Numbered from the stretch's first letter, positions 10,936-22,082 are shown. The stretch: DNA of 64,000 nt from Pinus tabuliformis (GCA_031772625.1 CM062810.1:453468014-453532013); one strand, 5' to 3'. Translations and numbers: made by a program. The notes: a model not told the origin generated them from the letters alone.

Positions 10936-12370
10936 CTCTCCAAATCTAAGTGAATAAGGGGTATGGTTTTGTCACTCTTAATAGAAAGATAGTGTTTCCA
11001 ACACCATTTTTAAGATATATCATCTAAATTGAACATCATGAACTCCATCATTTTCTTGTTTTTGTGGTTTGGGGATCTACCCTACTCTAATTGAATTGAG
11101 CCTGCATTGACATAGTTCAAACTTTCTTGCTCTACGGAATTATGAAATTTATCATCTACATACATTCATTAAACCATCAACAAGGCCAATACCCTTATCT
11201 TGTGTATTCCTCATTGAAGGTCATTTACCAATCTAACCCCTACCCCCTCAAGAAAGCATGGTGTTAGTGCTCAAGGGTTGTTTCTATTTATCAGTTAACT
11301 CATATATTCATGCATTTTATTCCCCAATTTTGGTGCTCTTTAGATGTCCATGTCAACCTTTGACCTAATAAGCAATAAATAAATGAGATTATTAAGAATG
11401 GTATTAATAGGAGATCTATCTAGGTCACTTGGATAGCCCCACTAAGGGGTGGAGACTCAAGATGATATTTAATGCAAAGCATTTATTTGAGCTTAGAGAT
11501 GCTTTCATAGTATGGCCCTTGTACATGCTTTAACACTAGATGCATGGGCTTAGCATCTCCACAAAATTATTCAAATTGGGTTCTCATTAGTCTCAAGTAA
11601 AACTTAAACATTAAATTCCACAAGAGGACATCTTATGTTAGATTTACCATAGATAGAGATAGAGGAGTTTTTTATATTCAAAATCCCTCAGTACTAGAAA
11701 ATATGTGCTTAGTCCCATTTATTGTTCAAAGAGTCTCATAACTTTTTTTCTACCTTCTTTTGATATCTAAATTAGTAAAGCATATTATTATATTTTGGAG
11801 TACTTTTTAGTCTTAGATCTCAATCTTCCAAACCTAACTCAATTAGACATTATTCCAAGTATTAATACATCCTTCCCCATGATCCAAGACGATAGGGGCT
11901 CTGGTATGTTTTGAACCTTTATGGTAAGAAATCCACACATAGATTCTTTATAATATAGAAAAGTCAACAATAACATTTACATACAATACTTAGAATTTAC
12001 AATGGAAACCCTTAACTCAAACAACTAGAAAATGTTTATAATCAAACTTCGAAATCTCATTGTATTAACTTCACCAATTATAATACAATATATAGAATCA
12101 TGTAGCATCCAAAACCTTAATCCATTGACTCAGATTAGATTACAGATTGAATTACTTAACCAGCATTAAAAATTAGTGGGCTGAAAAACTGTGTGCTAAA
12201 GCTACCAAAGATAACCAAAAAACTACCCAAATTATTTTTTGAGGGTTTTGTGTCTAAACCTTGTGATAAGGGGGGGGCTTAATGGCTCCCCTTGTTACCC
12301 TTATTGGTTTGGTGCATACATAAAACATGTGGGGCTAGTCATGCAAAGAATATACGGCATGCCCATCAAC
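10936..12370. other. No recognisable feature
   Basis: AT-rich sequence with no convincing open frame and no repeat pairing that I can see. Confidence 0.4.
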
Positions 12371-12490
12371 ACTAAGAGGCAAGTAGAGAATAGCATCATT
12401 TCATTCCCTAGATCTACGAAACCTTGGGAGACTAAGAGGCAAGTAGAGAATATCATCATTTCATTCCCTAGACCTATGAAACCTTGGGAG
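12371..12490. repeat. Tandem duplication, unit 60 bp
   Basis: Two adjacent 60-bp copies (12371-12430 and 12431-12490), each starting ACTAAGAGGCAAGTAGAGAA and ending ACCTTGGGAG, with about four differences. The unit is a multiple of three, so an 86-codon frame runs through it, but that frame has no other support. Confidence 0.95.
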
Positions 12491-12877
12491 GGAATCTAAT
12501 ATTTGACACTAAGACCCATTTGGAATTATCGATTAAGATACCAAGATAATTTCTGGTATACTAATAAAGAACCCACCTCCATTAGATCTTGATAGTGGGT
12601 CAACTATTCAAAATAGAGATACATCCCTTAGACCAAATTTAACACTTATAGCCAATCATATACACAAAGATTGTTTCCTTTGGAATTGGATGGTGAGAGA
12701 GTTGAACACTCAAAATTAGAGGAGGAAAACCTCTCTCTCCTTCATCTTACAGTGATAACTTGTAACTATGAGGTTATTTACCTCATACTACATTTTAGAC
12801 CATTCTAATTCTTCTTGACATTAACTTAGTTGAGCTTAGATATTCTAAATTTACTTTTGTATTTACTTTCATTAAAG
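12491..12877. other. No recognisable feature
   Basis: Short spacer between the 60-bp duplication and the Gypsy-1 5' LTR. Nothing seen. Confidence 0.4.
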
Positions 12878-13795
12878 TTTGATCTGGATTGAATCATTAT
12901 ATTGTTTTTCATTTGGAAAAAAGTGGAGGAATCAGGTCATGGTACCATTTTTACTGGTGGGACCCAATTTGGCGAAACAGGGTCTGAAAACTTCTGGGAG
13001 CATTTTGAGGCATCAAATGACATTTTTTGGGGGTAAATATTTGCCACTTAAAAGCAGCACCATTTCATGTTATTCTACACACATAGATCTTTCTAATGGT
13101 ACAAGAAGCACGACAATCGAAGTACATATGAAAAGTTATGTCACTGAGAAGTTGACCTTCTTATTTTTACACCTATTGTTTAGGAGGATGTCACGTCGGC
13201 CCCCATTATTCATGGAAAAGGGGCTAGTCACATGTTTATGATGTAAAAGACTCTATAATAGTATATATTATAACTCTAGTTAAGAGTTTATGTAGTCAAA
13301 ATTAACCACTAGTAAGTTATTGGGTTGTGTTATAACAAGGGCACTAGGAAGAAAAGGCATTCCATTCTTTTGAGAGCATTTAATTCCATAGTTGAGCAAA
13401 CATAGCCAGGAGAGATAGGAAGTAGAGTACACACAGAGGATTTGTGCACTATAGTAGCCCATGGGCCACACGCATAACTTCTTTCCACTTGTAGCCATAC
13501 TTCCAAACAGAGAAAGAGAGTGAAGCGGCCTCATCTTCAAGCTAGGTTTTCTGCTGAAACCTTTTCCCAAAGAGAATATATTGTGTCTTATGTGTGTGTG
13601 TGTGAGTTTATTTTTTTATTCCCTATTTTTCTACATAATTTCTATTCTCATGCATGCACTAATTACAGTTAAGTTAATAAATCTTAAAGTTTAATAAAAC
13701 TGTAATAGTGTATAATTTTCAGATTTTTACTATAAGATTGTCATATTTGTTGTGACAAACTATCTATTGGAATATCCACAATAGTTTATGGATCA
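12878..13795 (+). repeat. Gypsy-1 5' LTR
   Basis: Homologous over its length to 21165-22082. It ends GTTTATGGATCA, two bases before the primer-binding site. Its first bases TTTGATC correspond to TGTGACC of the 3' copy, so the leading TG has mutated. A short (GT)n run lies near 13590. Confidence 0.88.
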
Positions 13796-13797
13796 TT

Positions 13798-13812
13798 TGG
13801 TATAAGAGAAGG
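13798..13812 (+). promoter_or_regulatory. Gypsy-1 primer-binding site
   Basis: TGGTATAAGAGAAGG differs at two positions from the plant initiator-Met primer site TGGTATCAGAGCAGG and is two bases from the LTR end. Confidence 0.85.
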
Positions 13813-13882
13813 TTTATTTGGGTATTTTGTGGAGATTGCAAGGATCTAGATCGATGGGACTGGAAATCATTAAATCCCAATC

Positions 13883-14910
13883 ATGGCTGACGAATCTGTA
13901 AATGAACCTCATGATCCTACGAAGATGAGGTTTTCACAACTTGAACAACAATTCATGGATATAAAACACAATTTAAAACTCCTCATGGTGGCCCTAACCA
14001 ATAATCTGGGGATATTTGGAGAAGATGGGGGTTTGAATGTAGAGGAAAAATTAGAAGGGGGATCGGGAGATCAGGAGGACATGGAGAACCAGTTGAAGAA
14101 AGAACCCAGAAAGAATCAACCTAGTTCGAGTGTTGTGAATCAATCCCTATTTAAAATGGAAGAAAAAATTGATATCAAGTAGTACCACTGCGAGATCGAT
14201 GCTCTGAAGCTGAACCACTCATTGTAGGAACTAAAAGTTCATTTCAGCATCCATCACATCAAGGAAGGGAAAAAGATATTATTCGCCTGACTGAAATTAG
14301 AGGGTTATGCACTGACTTGGTGGGAGAGCCACATGGAAACCATGAGGTTAGAGGGAGCACCTCCACTGACTAAGTGGGAGGATTCCAAAATGCTCATTAA
14401 GTAATAATTTTATCCCATTGAGTACATGGAGGACTAGAGGATCTAGTGGCATTACTTCAAGAAAAATTTGGTCGAAAGCATGGAGGAGTACACCACAGAA
14501 TTCAAAAATATGGCTATAATGTTGGATATCTCTCCAAATAACCCAGATGTACTCCTCAAGTATTTGGGGGGTTTACACCACCATCTACATGAGAAAGTGA
14601 TGTTTTTCAAGCCCAAATCGATGAACGAGACTTCTATATAGGAACAATACTTGGAAAACATAGGCCTGAAAAGAGCGCAGTCAAGTGGATCAAAGAAGAA
14701 GGAGAAATAGGAACCTTTTAAGGAGGGGAAGAAGAAGAAAAATGGGGGAAAGATAAAAAAAAAAATGGTGGCCACAACACACTAGTGCAAAGAACCTAAC
14801 AACCACTGCAACATTGATGGCCATACAGAGGACAAGTGTAAAGTTACATCCAAAGATAAACCTAAAGAACAAGAAGAAAGATAATAAAATGAAGAATCTC
14901 ATGGCTATGG
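13883..14910 (+). pseudogene. Gypsy-1 gag remnant
   Basis: Starts at ATG 13883 (MADESVNEPHDPTKMRFSQL) and is open for 99 codons to a stop at 14180. Further gag follows with several more stops: LEGYALTWWESHMETM near 14300 is the retrotrans_gag core, and EYTTEFKNMAIMLD near 14490 belongs to the same domain. A degenerate zinc knuckle lies near 14790-14840 (HCNIDGHTEDKC), with the first cysteine lost. Start chosen because it follows the primer site by about 70 bp and opens the conserved gag region. Confidence 0.8.
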
Positions 14911-15021
14911 ATTCAAGCAACCAAGTTGAAATAAGCTCATACCTGGATAAGAAGATCGTCTACACTTCAATGGAGAAGGAGGTGAATCTGAGTAGCCTTC
15001 AGCAACAAGAAGAGAAATAAA

Positions 15022-15600
15022 TGACCAAACTCTTCCATATAAAGATACAAGTCAAGAAGACAAAGATTTATACTCTATTTGAATCAAGCTCATAGGTGAA
15101 TCTCACTGCAGTAAAGTCAGTCAAGAAGTTCGGGTTGGAAGTTTGTGATGGACATGGGTAAATAAGGATGCAGAGCTGAAGGTAACTAAACAGTGCAAAA
15201 TTAGATTTACTATCACTATTTATTTTATTGATGAAGTAGATCTAGATGTTGTTCCCCTTGATGTATGTGGAGTCGTGTTTTGGAGTCCATAGATGTACAA
15301 GTGTGATGCAATATTAATGATGAGAGCCAACCAGTATTGGCTCATCAAGGATGGAAAATCGTTCATCATCGATGCACACAAAGGCAAGTCAAAAAATGCA
15401 CTTGTAAGTGCCAATCAAGCCAAGAAATTGATCAGTTCCAGCAAGAAGTATGTTTTATTGTTTCTAAGAGAAAGTCGGTCTAAAGAAGAGTCAATAAGAG
15501 GCAAGGAATCCATGGAGGGCTATACTAAAAGAAAAACAATTGGAGGAGTTGTTACAAGCAAACAAGGATTTCAGAGAACCTAAATGGTTACCACCTAAGA
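15022..15600 (+). pseudogene. Gypsy-1 aspartic protease remnant
   Basis: The catalytic region reads TLFESSS at about 15070-15092, where Gypsy proteases have a D-S/T-G motif. Aspartate has become glutamate and glycine has become serine, and a stop follows at once. Further downstream, RANQYWLIKDGKSFIIDAHK and ANQAKKLISSSKKYVLLFLR (15293-15480) belong to the protease to reverse transcriptase linker of this family. Assigned from family order and motif similarity. Confidence 0.65.
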
Positions 15601-16740
15601 GAGAAGTGGAGCATGAGATCCAACTATTGTTAGATAAGCAATCTATTATAGAAGCAAGTGAGGTAAATAAATGGTTGTAGCAGCTACTGGAATAGGGTTT
15701 CATTCGACTGAGTACATCACCATGTGGGTCACCCATCATCATTGTGCCAAAGAAGGATTGGACTTAATAGATGTGTATATATTACAGGGCATTGAATAAA
15801 ATTACGCTCAAAAACAGATACCCCTGTTCAGAATGGATGATCTACTAGATCAATTGCAACAAGAAAACTATTTCACCAAGTTAGACTTGAAGTCTAGATA
15901 TCACCAGGTTCGATTCAAAGAAGAAGATACATGGAAGACCACCTTGAAAACTAGGCAAGGTTTGTATGAGTGGTTAGTTATGCCATTTGGCCTATGTAAT
16001 GCACCAGCTACATTTATTAGATTAATGAATGATGCACTACACCCTTATATAGATTCATTTTGTATTGTCTATTTGGATGATATACTGGTATATAGTGCTA
16101 CTTGGGAGGATCTTATTTCACATTTGACACAAGTGTTGGAAACATTGAGGAAGCACTAGTCGTTAGAAAATATCAAGAAGTGCGAGTTTGCGCAGCAATA
16201 TCTGGTGTATCTAGGGTATGTGATCGGTGGAGGATAGTTGAATATATATCCTTCCAATATGGAGGCCATCATTAAATGGTTGGTGCCTACTAACGTTTCT
16301 AAGGTCATTAGTTTCATTGGGAAGCACAGTATCTGAGGAAATTCATATACTTGTTTTCAATGGTTGCAACACCACTCCATGCCATAACACCAAGTGGAAA
16401 TAGTTTCTAGTGGGGAAAAGGTCAACAAAGGAATTTCGAGGAGCTAAAGAAGAAGATCAGTCAAGCATTAGTTCTAGTATTACCAGAGTTGCAGCAACCA
16501 TTTTAAGTGGATACAAATGAGAGTGGGTATGTTATGGGAGTTTTCTTGATGCATTGATGAAGGCTTGTATTCTACCATTCTGAAGTATTTCATGGGGAAG
16601 TTCTTAACTACCCTACCTATGATAAGGAGCTCTCCATCATGGTGAAACTTGACAAGAATTGGAAGCAATATCTTATGGGAAAGGAGACAGTAATCCACAT
16701 AGATCACTAGCTATTACAATACTTGCATGCCTAGAGTAAG
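15600..16740 (+). pseudogene. Gypsy-1 reverse transcriptase and RNase H remnant
   Basis: Reverse-transcriptase blocks in order: STSPCGSPIIIVPKKD (about 15710), YYRALNKITLKNRYP (15780), then an open stretch 15833-16159 with FTKLDLKSRYHQVRF, the MPFGLCNAPATF block, and the catalytic YLDD near 16070. RNase H follows with stops, the last recognisable part being the end near 16700. The catalytic aspartate pair survives but stops and frameshifts before and after it make the gene inactive. Confidence 0.88.
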
Positions 16741-17048
16741 CTACAACAAGCTATACATTACAAGTGGATGAGGTTTTTACAGTAGTTTCATTTGGTGATC
16801 AAGTATAAGAAGGGAAACACCAACAAGTTCGTCAACATGCTTTCAATGCCACCCACATTGAAGATTAAAACTTTGGGGACTCTTATGCACATGGAGCCAT
16901 TTACCCATGATGCATACAGAGAGGCATATTTAGAGGATGGGGACTTCAAGGAGGTGATTTGCAGTTGCAGATTCAGAGTCATGTGCATGATGGTGACAAC
17001 ACCGTTGATTACCATCTCCAGGATCGGTTACTCTACAAGCTGGATAAG

Positions 17049-17946
17049 CTATGTGTTCCTAAATGTGAGTGATTGCAATTGATCAAAGAGGCTCACACCT
17101 CCAAGGTTGCAGGGCACTTTGGTGTAAGGAAGATCGTGGCTAACTTGCAGAGGTATGTGTATTGGCCTAAGATGCAAGAGTAGGTAGCTCGGTTCATATG
17201 AGGATGCATGCTTTGTTGTACCATGAAGCTTAGCAACAAGAAACATGGTCTATATCATCCTTTACATGTACCTACTCATCCTTGGGAAAGCATTTCCATG
17301 TAATTTGTGGGAGGCTTACCAAGAACCAAGAAAGGACATGACTACCCATTCATGGTAGTTGACATGTTCAGTAAGATGTGTTTAATCATGCCTTGTAAAA
17401 AGACCATCATTGGGAGAGAAGTAGCAAAATTCTTCTTTAGATACATCTCAGTGCACTTTGGGATACCAAGGAGCATCATTTCAAACAGGGATACAAGATT
17501 TCTCAGTGAATTCGAGAATACATTGTGGGAGAAGATGAACATGAAGTTGAAGAGATCTACAACATTCCATCCACAAAAAATTGGGCAAATAGAAGTAGTC
17601 CACATGACTTTGGTGCATCTTCTCAAGGGATACAACCAGAAGCATCTGAAGACATGGGATGAAAATTTTGTATATATAAAACATTCTTACAACAGAACAG
17701 TCCACACTTACAGTAAATTCCACATTTGTGACATGTTTTGGATGTTTTCCACCTCCACCTTTGGATATTTCATATGGGTAGCAAGGAGGAGTGAGGGAAG
17801 ATTTATAGGAGATGCTTTGAGGGATGAAAAATTATAGAGAAGATCAGGAATATCCATATATAGGTACAAGACACACTACATAAGTCAACGGAAAAGTATA
17901 ACATCATGCATGATCAGCACAAAATAGAGAAATCATTCAAGGTGGG
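17049..17946 (+). pseudogene. Gypsy-1 integrase remnant, interrupted by a nested element
   Basis: The HHCC region (HTSKVAGHFG, then a CC pair near 17205) leads into the rve core. The first catalytic aspartate, in the block that normally reads MDFVGGLP, is replaced by TAA at about 17299. The second (SNRDTRF, about 17490) and the glutamate (GQIEVVH, about 17590) remain. The longest open piece is 17307-17837. The C-terminal part is split at 17946 by the nested insertion and resumes at 20707. Confidence 0.85.
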
Positions 17947-18279
17947 TGTTAGGCCCCTATACTACTAGTGTAACCCCTTATTGTTATTAGTATAACCCAC
18001 TTATTATATTGATGTGCCCATGTAGTGCCCATATTGTTACTATTGTACCCCATAGAAGCCCACTATTGTTATTATTGTGCCCTTACATTATTATTGTTAT
18101 GTCGGCTCTGATTATGTTATGACCCCTTAGACTCCTATATATAGAAAGGAGGTATTTTCATTTGTATCATCAAAGAATTGTTCATTTATGTAATGTAAAG
18201 GAGGTTGCCCCCTCGAAGAGGCTGAATTCTAAGGCGTTGATCTTTCTTTTCTATCTTTTCTTGAGCTGGTTTCATAACA
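17947..18279 (+). repeat. Nested element 5' LTR
   Basis: 333 bp, begins TGTTAGGCCCC and ends TTTCATAACA. A TATATATA stretch at about 18139 followed by AAAGGAGG is a plausible TATA region. Differs from the 3' copy by one G/T change near 18035. Confidence 0.95.
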
Positions 18280-18281
18280 TT

Positions 18282-18293
18282 TGGTATCAGAGC
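18282..18293 (+). promoter_or_regulatory. Nested element primer-binding site
   Basis: TGGTATCAGAGC, an exact match to the core plant initiator-Met tRNA primer site, two bases after the LTR. Confidence 0.95.
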
Positions 18294-18605
18294 TTTGGAT
18301 TCTAGGGTTTCGCTGCTCCAAACAGGTCATCGTGGAATTTTCGCTATAACTTTTTTTCTGTGATGTTTCAAAAGTCGCAAAAAAAACCCATTTGAGAAGA
18401 AATCGTGATGAACCGTGGGTCCAAATTTCAAAGCTTTTTGTGTGATATTTGCGGAGATATGATCTGAGGAAGTTGGTCTTTTTGCAGACTCCTGAATTAC
18501 ATTCAAAACAGGTGACCTAGGGAAAATCGTCATAACTTTCTCTCTGGGGATCGTATTGAAATTTTGTAAGAAGGTACAGAAAGAGGACGGATTTTAGTTT
18601 CCTGT

Positions 18606-20267
18606 GTGTGTGTTTCAGATTCAAAGGTTGAAACAGTGATTCGTGGCACATCGTACAAGTTCGCTCTACTGAACCAGTCTAAAAGCAAGTCACTGTGGGA
18701 GATTTCACATAACTCTTCCTTGGAGAATCCAATTTGGCTCAGACATTTGGCATTGGAAAGAAGACACAGAAGGCTACTACAGGTTGCAATTTCAAAACTT
18801 AAAGATCTGAAAGTACAGAGTTACAGTCGTTTCAAGGTCAAGCTCCTAAAATCAAGAAAAAACAATATGAGGAAGTTTGATGGCAAGGATCCGATAAATT
18901 GGATACTTCAGATGGAACAATATTTTGATCTACATGGTGTACAACTGTTACAAAAGGTATGTATTGCATCTTCATATTTAGAACCAGATCAATTTTTATG
19001 GTACAAAGGGCTTTGTTCTCGTAAACAACTTGTTACGTGGTCAATTTTCACGGAGGAAATGATTGCACATTATGAGGATACAAAGAGCAACACCTTCTTT
19101 AGAGAAACACCAGAACAATTGGAAAGATTAAAAGGGCTTTGTGACATAGTGGAAAGCAAAATTATGGAAAGCAGGAAGTGTACCCCTCACAACTATAAAT
19201 ATGGAAGTGTTGTTTCTCCTAGCCTTCCACAACCTACAAGGGTCACACCACAACAATCGGAAGAAAAAAGAGAAAAAGGGCTTTGTTACAATTGTGATAG
19301 CAAATGCACTAAAGGTCATAAGTGTGCCGAGAAGAAATTATTTTACATAGAATATGAAGAGGAGGAAGAAAATGATCAAGAAACAACAAAAGAAGAAGAT
19401 ATACGCCAGGACCCCACCCCAGAGAAAGAAGAAATTAATCAGACCATATCTTGTAAAGCATTGGCAAGAATTACCACTCCTCATACTCTCAAGATAGAAG
19501 GACATATCAAGAATAAAAAGGTGCAAGAAGTGAAAGATCACATCGAGAAAGAAGAAATGAATCCAACCATATCATGTAATTCATTATTCGAAATTACCAC
19601 TCCTCAAACTATCAAGATAGAAGGACATATAAAGAAGAAAAATGTTCAAGAAGTGAAAGATCACATCAAGCATCAAGAAATGAATCCGACCATATCTTGT
19701 AAAGGATTGGAAGAAATTACCACTCCTCAAACTCTAGAGATAGAAGGACATATCAAGAAGAAAAAGGTTCAAGCAGTGAAAGGTCACATCGAGCATCAAC
19801 AACAAGTTCTCCAACTTTTAAAGGATAACGCCTCTTTGGTGCAAAATCAAATGAAACAACAGGTAGATCAACATCGTAGTGAAAAATGTTTTGATATAGG
19901 TGATTGGGTATTTTTACTGCTACATCTCAAGCAAGCTATTTATGAGAAGAAAATGTCGGCAATACTATATGCACTTAAAAAATGGCGACCTTACCGAATG
20001 GGAAGACTCTTCAAGGATGAGGATGCGGAAGCATTGTTTTGTGTTATTTATATTATCCAACCAGATTGGATAAACGAAGCAAGGGATGAATGGAAGAAGG
20101 ATGAAGAAGTATGGCCACTTATTCAAAAGTTGCAAAAGATCCCAATTCAAACAATATTACCAGAAATTAAAGAGGAAGGAAAAATCATATTGGAACCTGG
20201 AGCAGTCACAGAAACAAGAACTCGACAGCTACGAAATCGAGCAATTTTAGAGTATCTCATCAAGTGA
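18606..20267 (+). CDS. Collage ORF: chromovirus gag fused to shuffled pol fragments
   Basis: Intact 553-codon frame. Residues about 90-175 are chromovirus gag (FDGKDPINWILQMEQYFDLH, then EPDQFLWYKGL and TEEMIAHYEDTKSNTFF). The zinc knuckle CYNCDSKCTKGHKC is at about 227-240 (its HK is retained), followed by an acidic run. Residues about 285-400 hold three copies of a unit (TISC...L..ITTP.TLKIEGHIK) that in related elements leads into the protease, but no catalytic DSG follows any copy. Then come fragments resembling the integrase C-terminal region (LLKDNASLVQNQMKQQ to GDWVFLLL), an RNase H piece (AIYEKKMSAILYALKKWRPY), the RNase H-integrase linker (IIQPDWINEARDEW) and the start of a chromodomain (RNRAILEYLIK). 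The order differs from the normal pol order. A stop cuts the chromodomain. Probable role: a structural gag-like protein at most. Confidence 0.8.
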   Translation: MCVSDSKVETVIRGTSYKFALLNQSKSKSLWEISHNSSLENPIWLRHLALERRHRRLLQVAISKLKDLKVQSYSRFKVKLLKSRKNNMRKFDGKDPINWILQMEQYFDLHGVQLLQKVCIASSYLEPDQFLWYKGLCSRKQLVTWSIFTEEMIAHYEDTKSNTFFRETPEQLERLKGLCDIVESKIMESRKCTPHNYKYGSVVSPSLPQPTRVTPQQSEEKREKGLCYNCDSKCTKGHKCAEKKLFYIEYEEEEENDQETTKEEDIRQDPTPEKEEINQTISCKALARITTPHTLKIEGHIKNKKVQEVKDHIEKEEMNPTISCNSLFEITTPQTIKIEGHIKKKNVQEVKDHIKHQEMNPTISCKGLEEITTPQTLEIEGHIKKKKVQAVKGHIEHQQQVLQLLKDNASLVQNQMKQQVDQHRSEKCFDIGDWVFLLLHLKQAIYEKKMSAILYALKKWRPYRMGRLFKDEDAEALFCVIYIIQPDWINEARDEWKKDEEVWPLIQKLQKIPIQTILPEIKEEGKIILEPGAVTETRTRQLRNRAILEYLIK

Positions 20268-20360
20268 AAGAACTTACCCGCTGAATATTCCACATGGGAG
20301 GACAAGAATTTTATACAGAAGCATCAAGAACTACTCAAGCGTTGAGGACAACGCTTTTTG
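20268..20360 (+). pseudogene. Truncated chromodomain tail of the nested element
   Basis: Just after the stop of the 553-codon frame, the same frame continues NLPAEYSTWED and FIQKHQELLKR, the second half of a Gypsy integrase chromodomain. A stop therefore separates the two halves of the domain. In chromoviruses this domain steers insertion by reading chromatin marks. Confidence 0.75.
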
Positions 20361-20373
20361 AAGGAGAGGGGCA
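20361..20373 (+). promoter_or_regulatory. Nested element polypurine tract
   Basis: AAGGAGAGGGGCA directly before the 3' LTR. Confidence 0.85.
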
Positions 20374-20706
20374 TGTTAGGCCCCTATACTACTAGTGTAA
20401 CCCCTTATTGTTATTAGTATAACCCACTTATTATATTGATGTGCCCATGTAGTTCCCATATTGTTACTATTGTACCCCATAGAAGCCCACTATTGTTATT
20501 ATTGTGCCCTTACATTATTATTGTTATGTCGGCTCTGATTATGTTATGACCCCTTAGACTCCTATATATAGAAAGGAGGTATTTTCATTTGTATCATCAA
20601 AGAATTGTTCATTTATGTAATGTAAAGGAGGTTGCCCCCTCGAAGAGGCTGAATTCTAAGGCGTTGATCTTTCTTTTCTATCTTTTCTTGAGCTGGTTTC
20701 ATAACA
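20374..20706 (+). repeat. Nested element 3' LTR
   Basis: 333 bp, identical to 17947-18279 except for one base by eye. Followed directly by the second copy of the target duplication GTGGG. Confidence 0.95.
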
Positions 20707-21125
20707 GTGGGAGACAAGGTATGGCTACAATTGAACAAAGAGACGTTGTAGGGGCTTGGTAAGAAAATCAAGGCTCTGAGGTATGGTCACTTTGAGATAC
20801 TAAACAAGGTACGCAACAATGCCTGTCGACTTAGTTTACCACCATATATGCTCATTTACTCAATTGTGAATGTAGAGAATTTGCAACTCTATAAGCCTTC
20901 CATGCTAGATTAGGGAGAGGAACATGTCTTGCCTTTTGTGGAGGATTTGGCACCAGATGCTCAGGAAAAGTTGACAGAAGATACAATTTTTCATAATAGG
21001 TCCAAAACTATAAGACATGAGCAGCATGAGCTTTAGCAGATTGGGTTGAAGGGACAGTTTCCAGGATAAGCTAAATGGTACACCAAAGAGGAGGTGGACG
21101 AAAAATTTCCTCATGTCATTCAATA
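20707..21125 (+). pseudogene. Gypsy-1 integrase C-terminal tail resumed
   Basis: Across the nested insertion the reading continues with the GDKVWLQLNKE block and GHFEILNKVRNNACRL, the usual Gypsy integrase C-terminal domain, then PFVEDLAPDAQEKL and GQFPG.AKWYTKEEVDEKFP with stops. The last block resembles the chromodomain-like tail seen in some plant Gypsy elements, but I cannot assign it firmly. Confidence 0.75.
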
Positions 21126-21152
21126 GAATATTTTGGGGACCAAAAGCCTCCC

Positions 21153-21164
21153 AAAATTGGGAGG
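21153..21164 (+). promoter_or_regulatory. Gypsy-1 polypurine tract
   Basis: AAAATTGGGAGG ends immediately before the 3' LTR start TGTGACCC. Confidence 0.75.
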
Positions 21165-22082
21165 TGTGACCCAGATTAGATCATTATAAATTTTTTTCAT
21201 CCATCTCGATGCATTCAGAGTGGAAAAAAGTGGAGGAATTAATTCATGGGACCATTTTTACCGTGGGAACCAGTTTGGTGAAATGGGATCTAAAACCTTC
21301 TGGGATTGTTTTGAGGCATCAAAAGACGTTTTCTGGGGGTAAAACTTTGCCTCTTTAATGCGGCACCATTTCATGTTGTTCTACACACATAGATCTTTCC
21401 AAAAATGCAAGAATCACGTTAATCAAAGTATGTATGCAAAAGTTATGCCACTCAGAAGTTGACCTTCTTGTTTTCAAAACCTATAGTTCGGGAGGATGCC
21501 GCATCAACCCCCATTATTATTGGAAAAGGGGTTAGCCATGTGTTTTTGATGTAAAATACTCTAGAAGAATCTATATTGTAACTCTAGTTAAGAGTTGATG
21601 TAGTCAAAATTAACCACTGGTAGGCTATTGGGCTATGTTATAATCAGGGCAATAGGAGGAAGAGGCATTCCATTCTTTTGAGAGCATTTTGTTCCATAAT
21701 TGAGTAAAGATAGCTAGGAGAGATAGGAGGCAGAGCAGACACAGAGGATTTGTGAACTATAGCAGCCCACAAACTAGAGGCATTACTTCTTTGTACCTAC
21801 AGCCATATTTCAAGACAGAGAAAGAGATCAAAGCGGTCTCACCTTCCAGCTCCCGAAAGGGTTTCTGAGAGAGCATATCTTGTGTCTTATGTGTGTGTGC
21901 ATGTTTATTGTTTTCTATATTTTTATGCATAATTTCTATTCGCATGCATGTACTAATTATAGTTCAGATTTTAAAATTTAATAAAACTATAATAATATAA
22001 AATTTTTGTATTTTTACTATAATATTGTCAAATCTATTGTGATGAACTATTCAGTGAAATATCTATAACAGTTTATGGATCA
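21165..22082 (+). repeat. Gypsy-1 3' LTR
   Basis: 918 bp beginning TGTGACCC and ending TATGGATCA, homologous throughout to 12878-13795 with many substitutions. Confidence 0.9.

Larger units (their letters stand above)
17947..20706 (+). mobile_element. Nested non-autonomous chromovirus derivative
   Basis: 2,760-bp element with 333-bp LTRs (17947-18279 and 20374-20706) that differ at a single base by my reading, perfect TG...CA ends, a primer-binding site, a polypurine tract and a 5-bp target duplication GTGGG (17942-17946 and 20707-20711). It has no reverse transcriptase or integrase core, so it must be mobilised in trans. It is inserted into the integrase C-terminal region of Gypsy-1. The near-identical LTRs make it one of the youngest insertions in the window. 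Confidence 0.95.
12878..22082 (+). mobile_element. Gypsy-1: decayed Ty3/Gypsy retrotransposon carrying a nested element
   Basis: Two 918-bp LTRs (12878-13795 and 21165-22082) flank gag, protease, reverse transcriptase, RNase H and integrase remnants in Gypsy order on the plus strand. There is an initiator-Met-type primer-binding site after the 5' LTR and a purine-rich tract before the 3' LTR. The element is interrupted at 17947-20706 by a younger insertion; without it the original length is about 6.4 kb. No convincing target duplication remains (TAAAG versus AAATA). The LTRs have diverged substantially and every domain has stops, so it is old. Confidence 0.92.

Noticed and set aside
12878-22082. 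Target duplication for Gypsy-1
   Set aside because: The five bases on each side (TAAAG and AAATA) do not agree. The original duplication has been lost, or the ends are off by a few bases.
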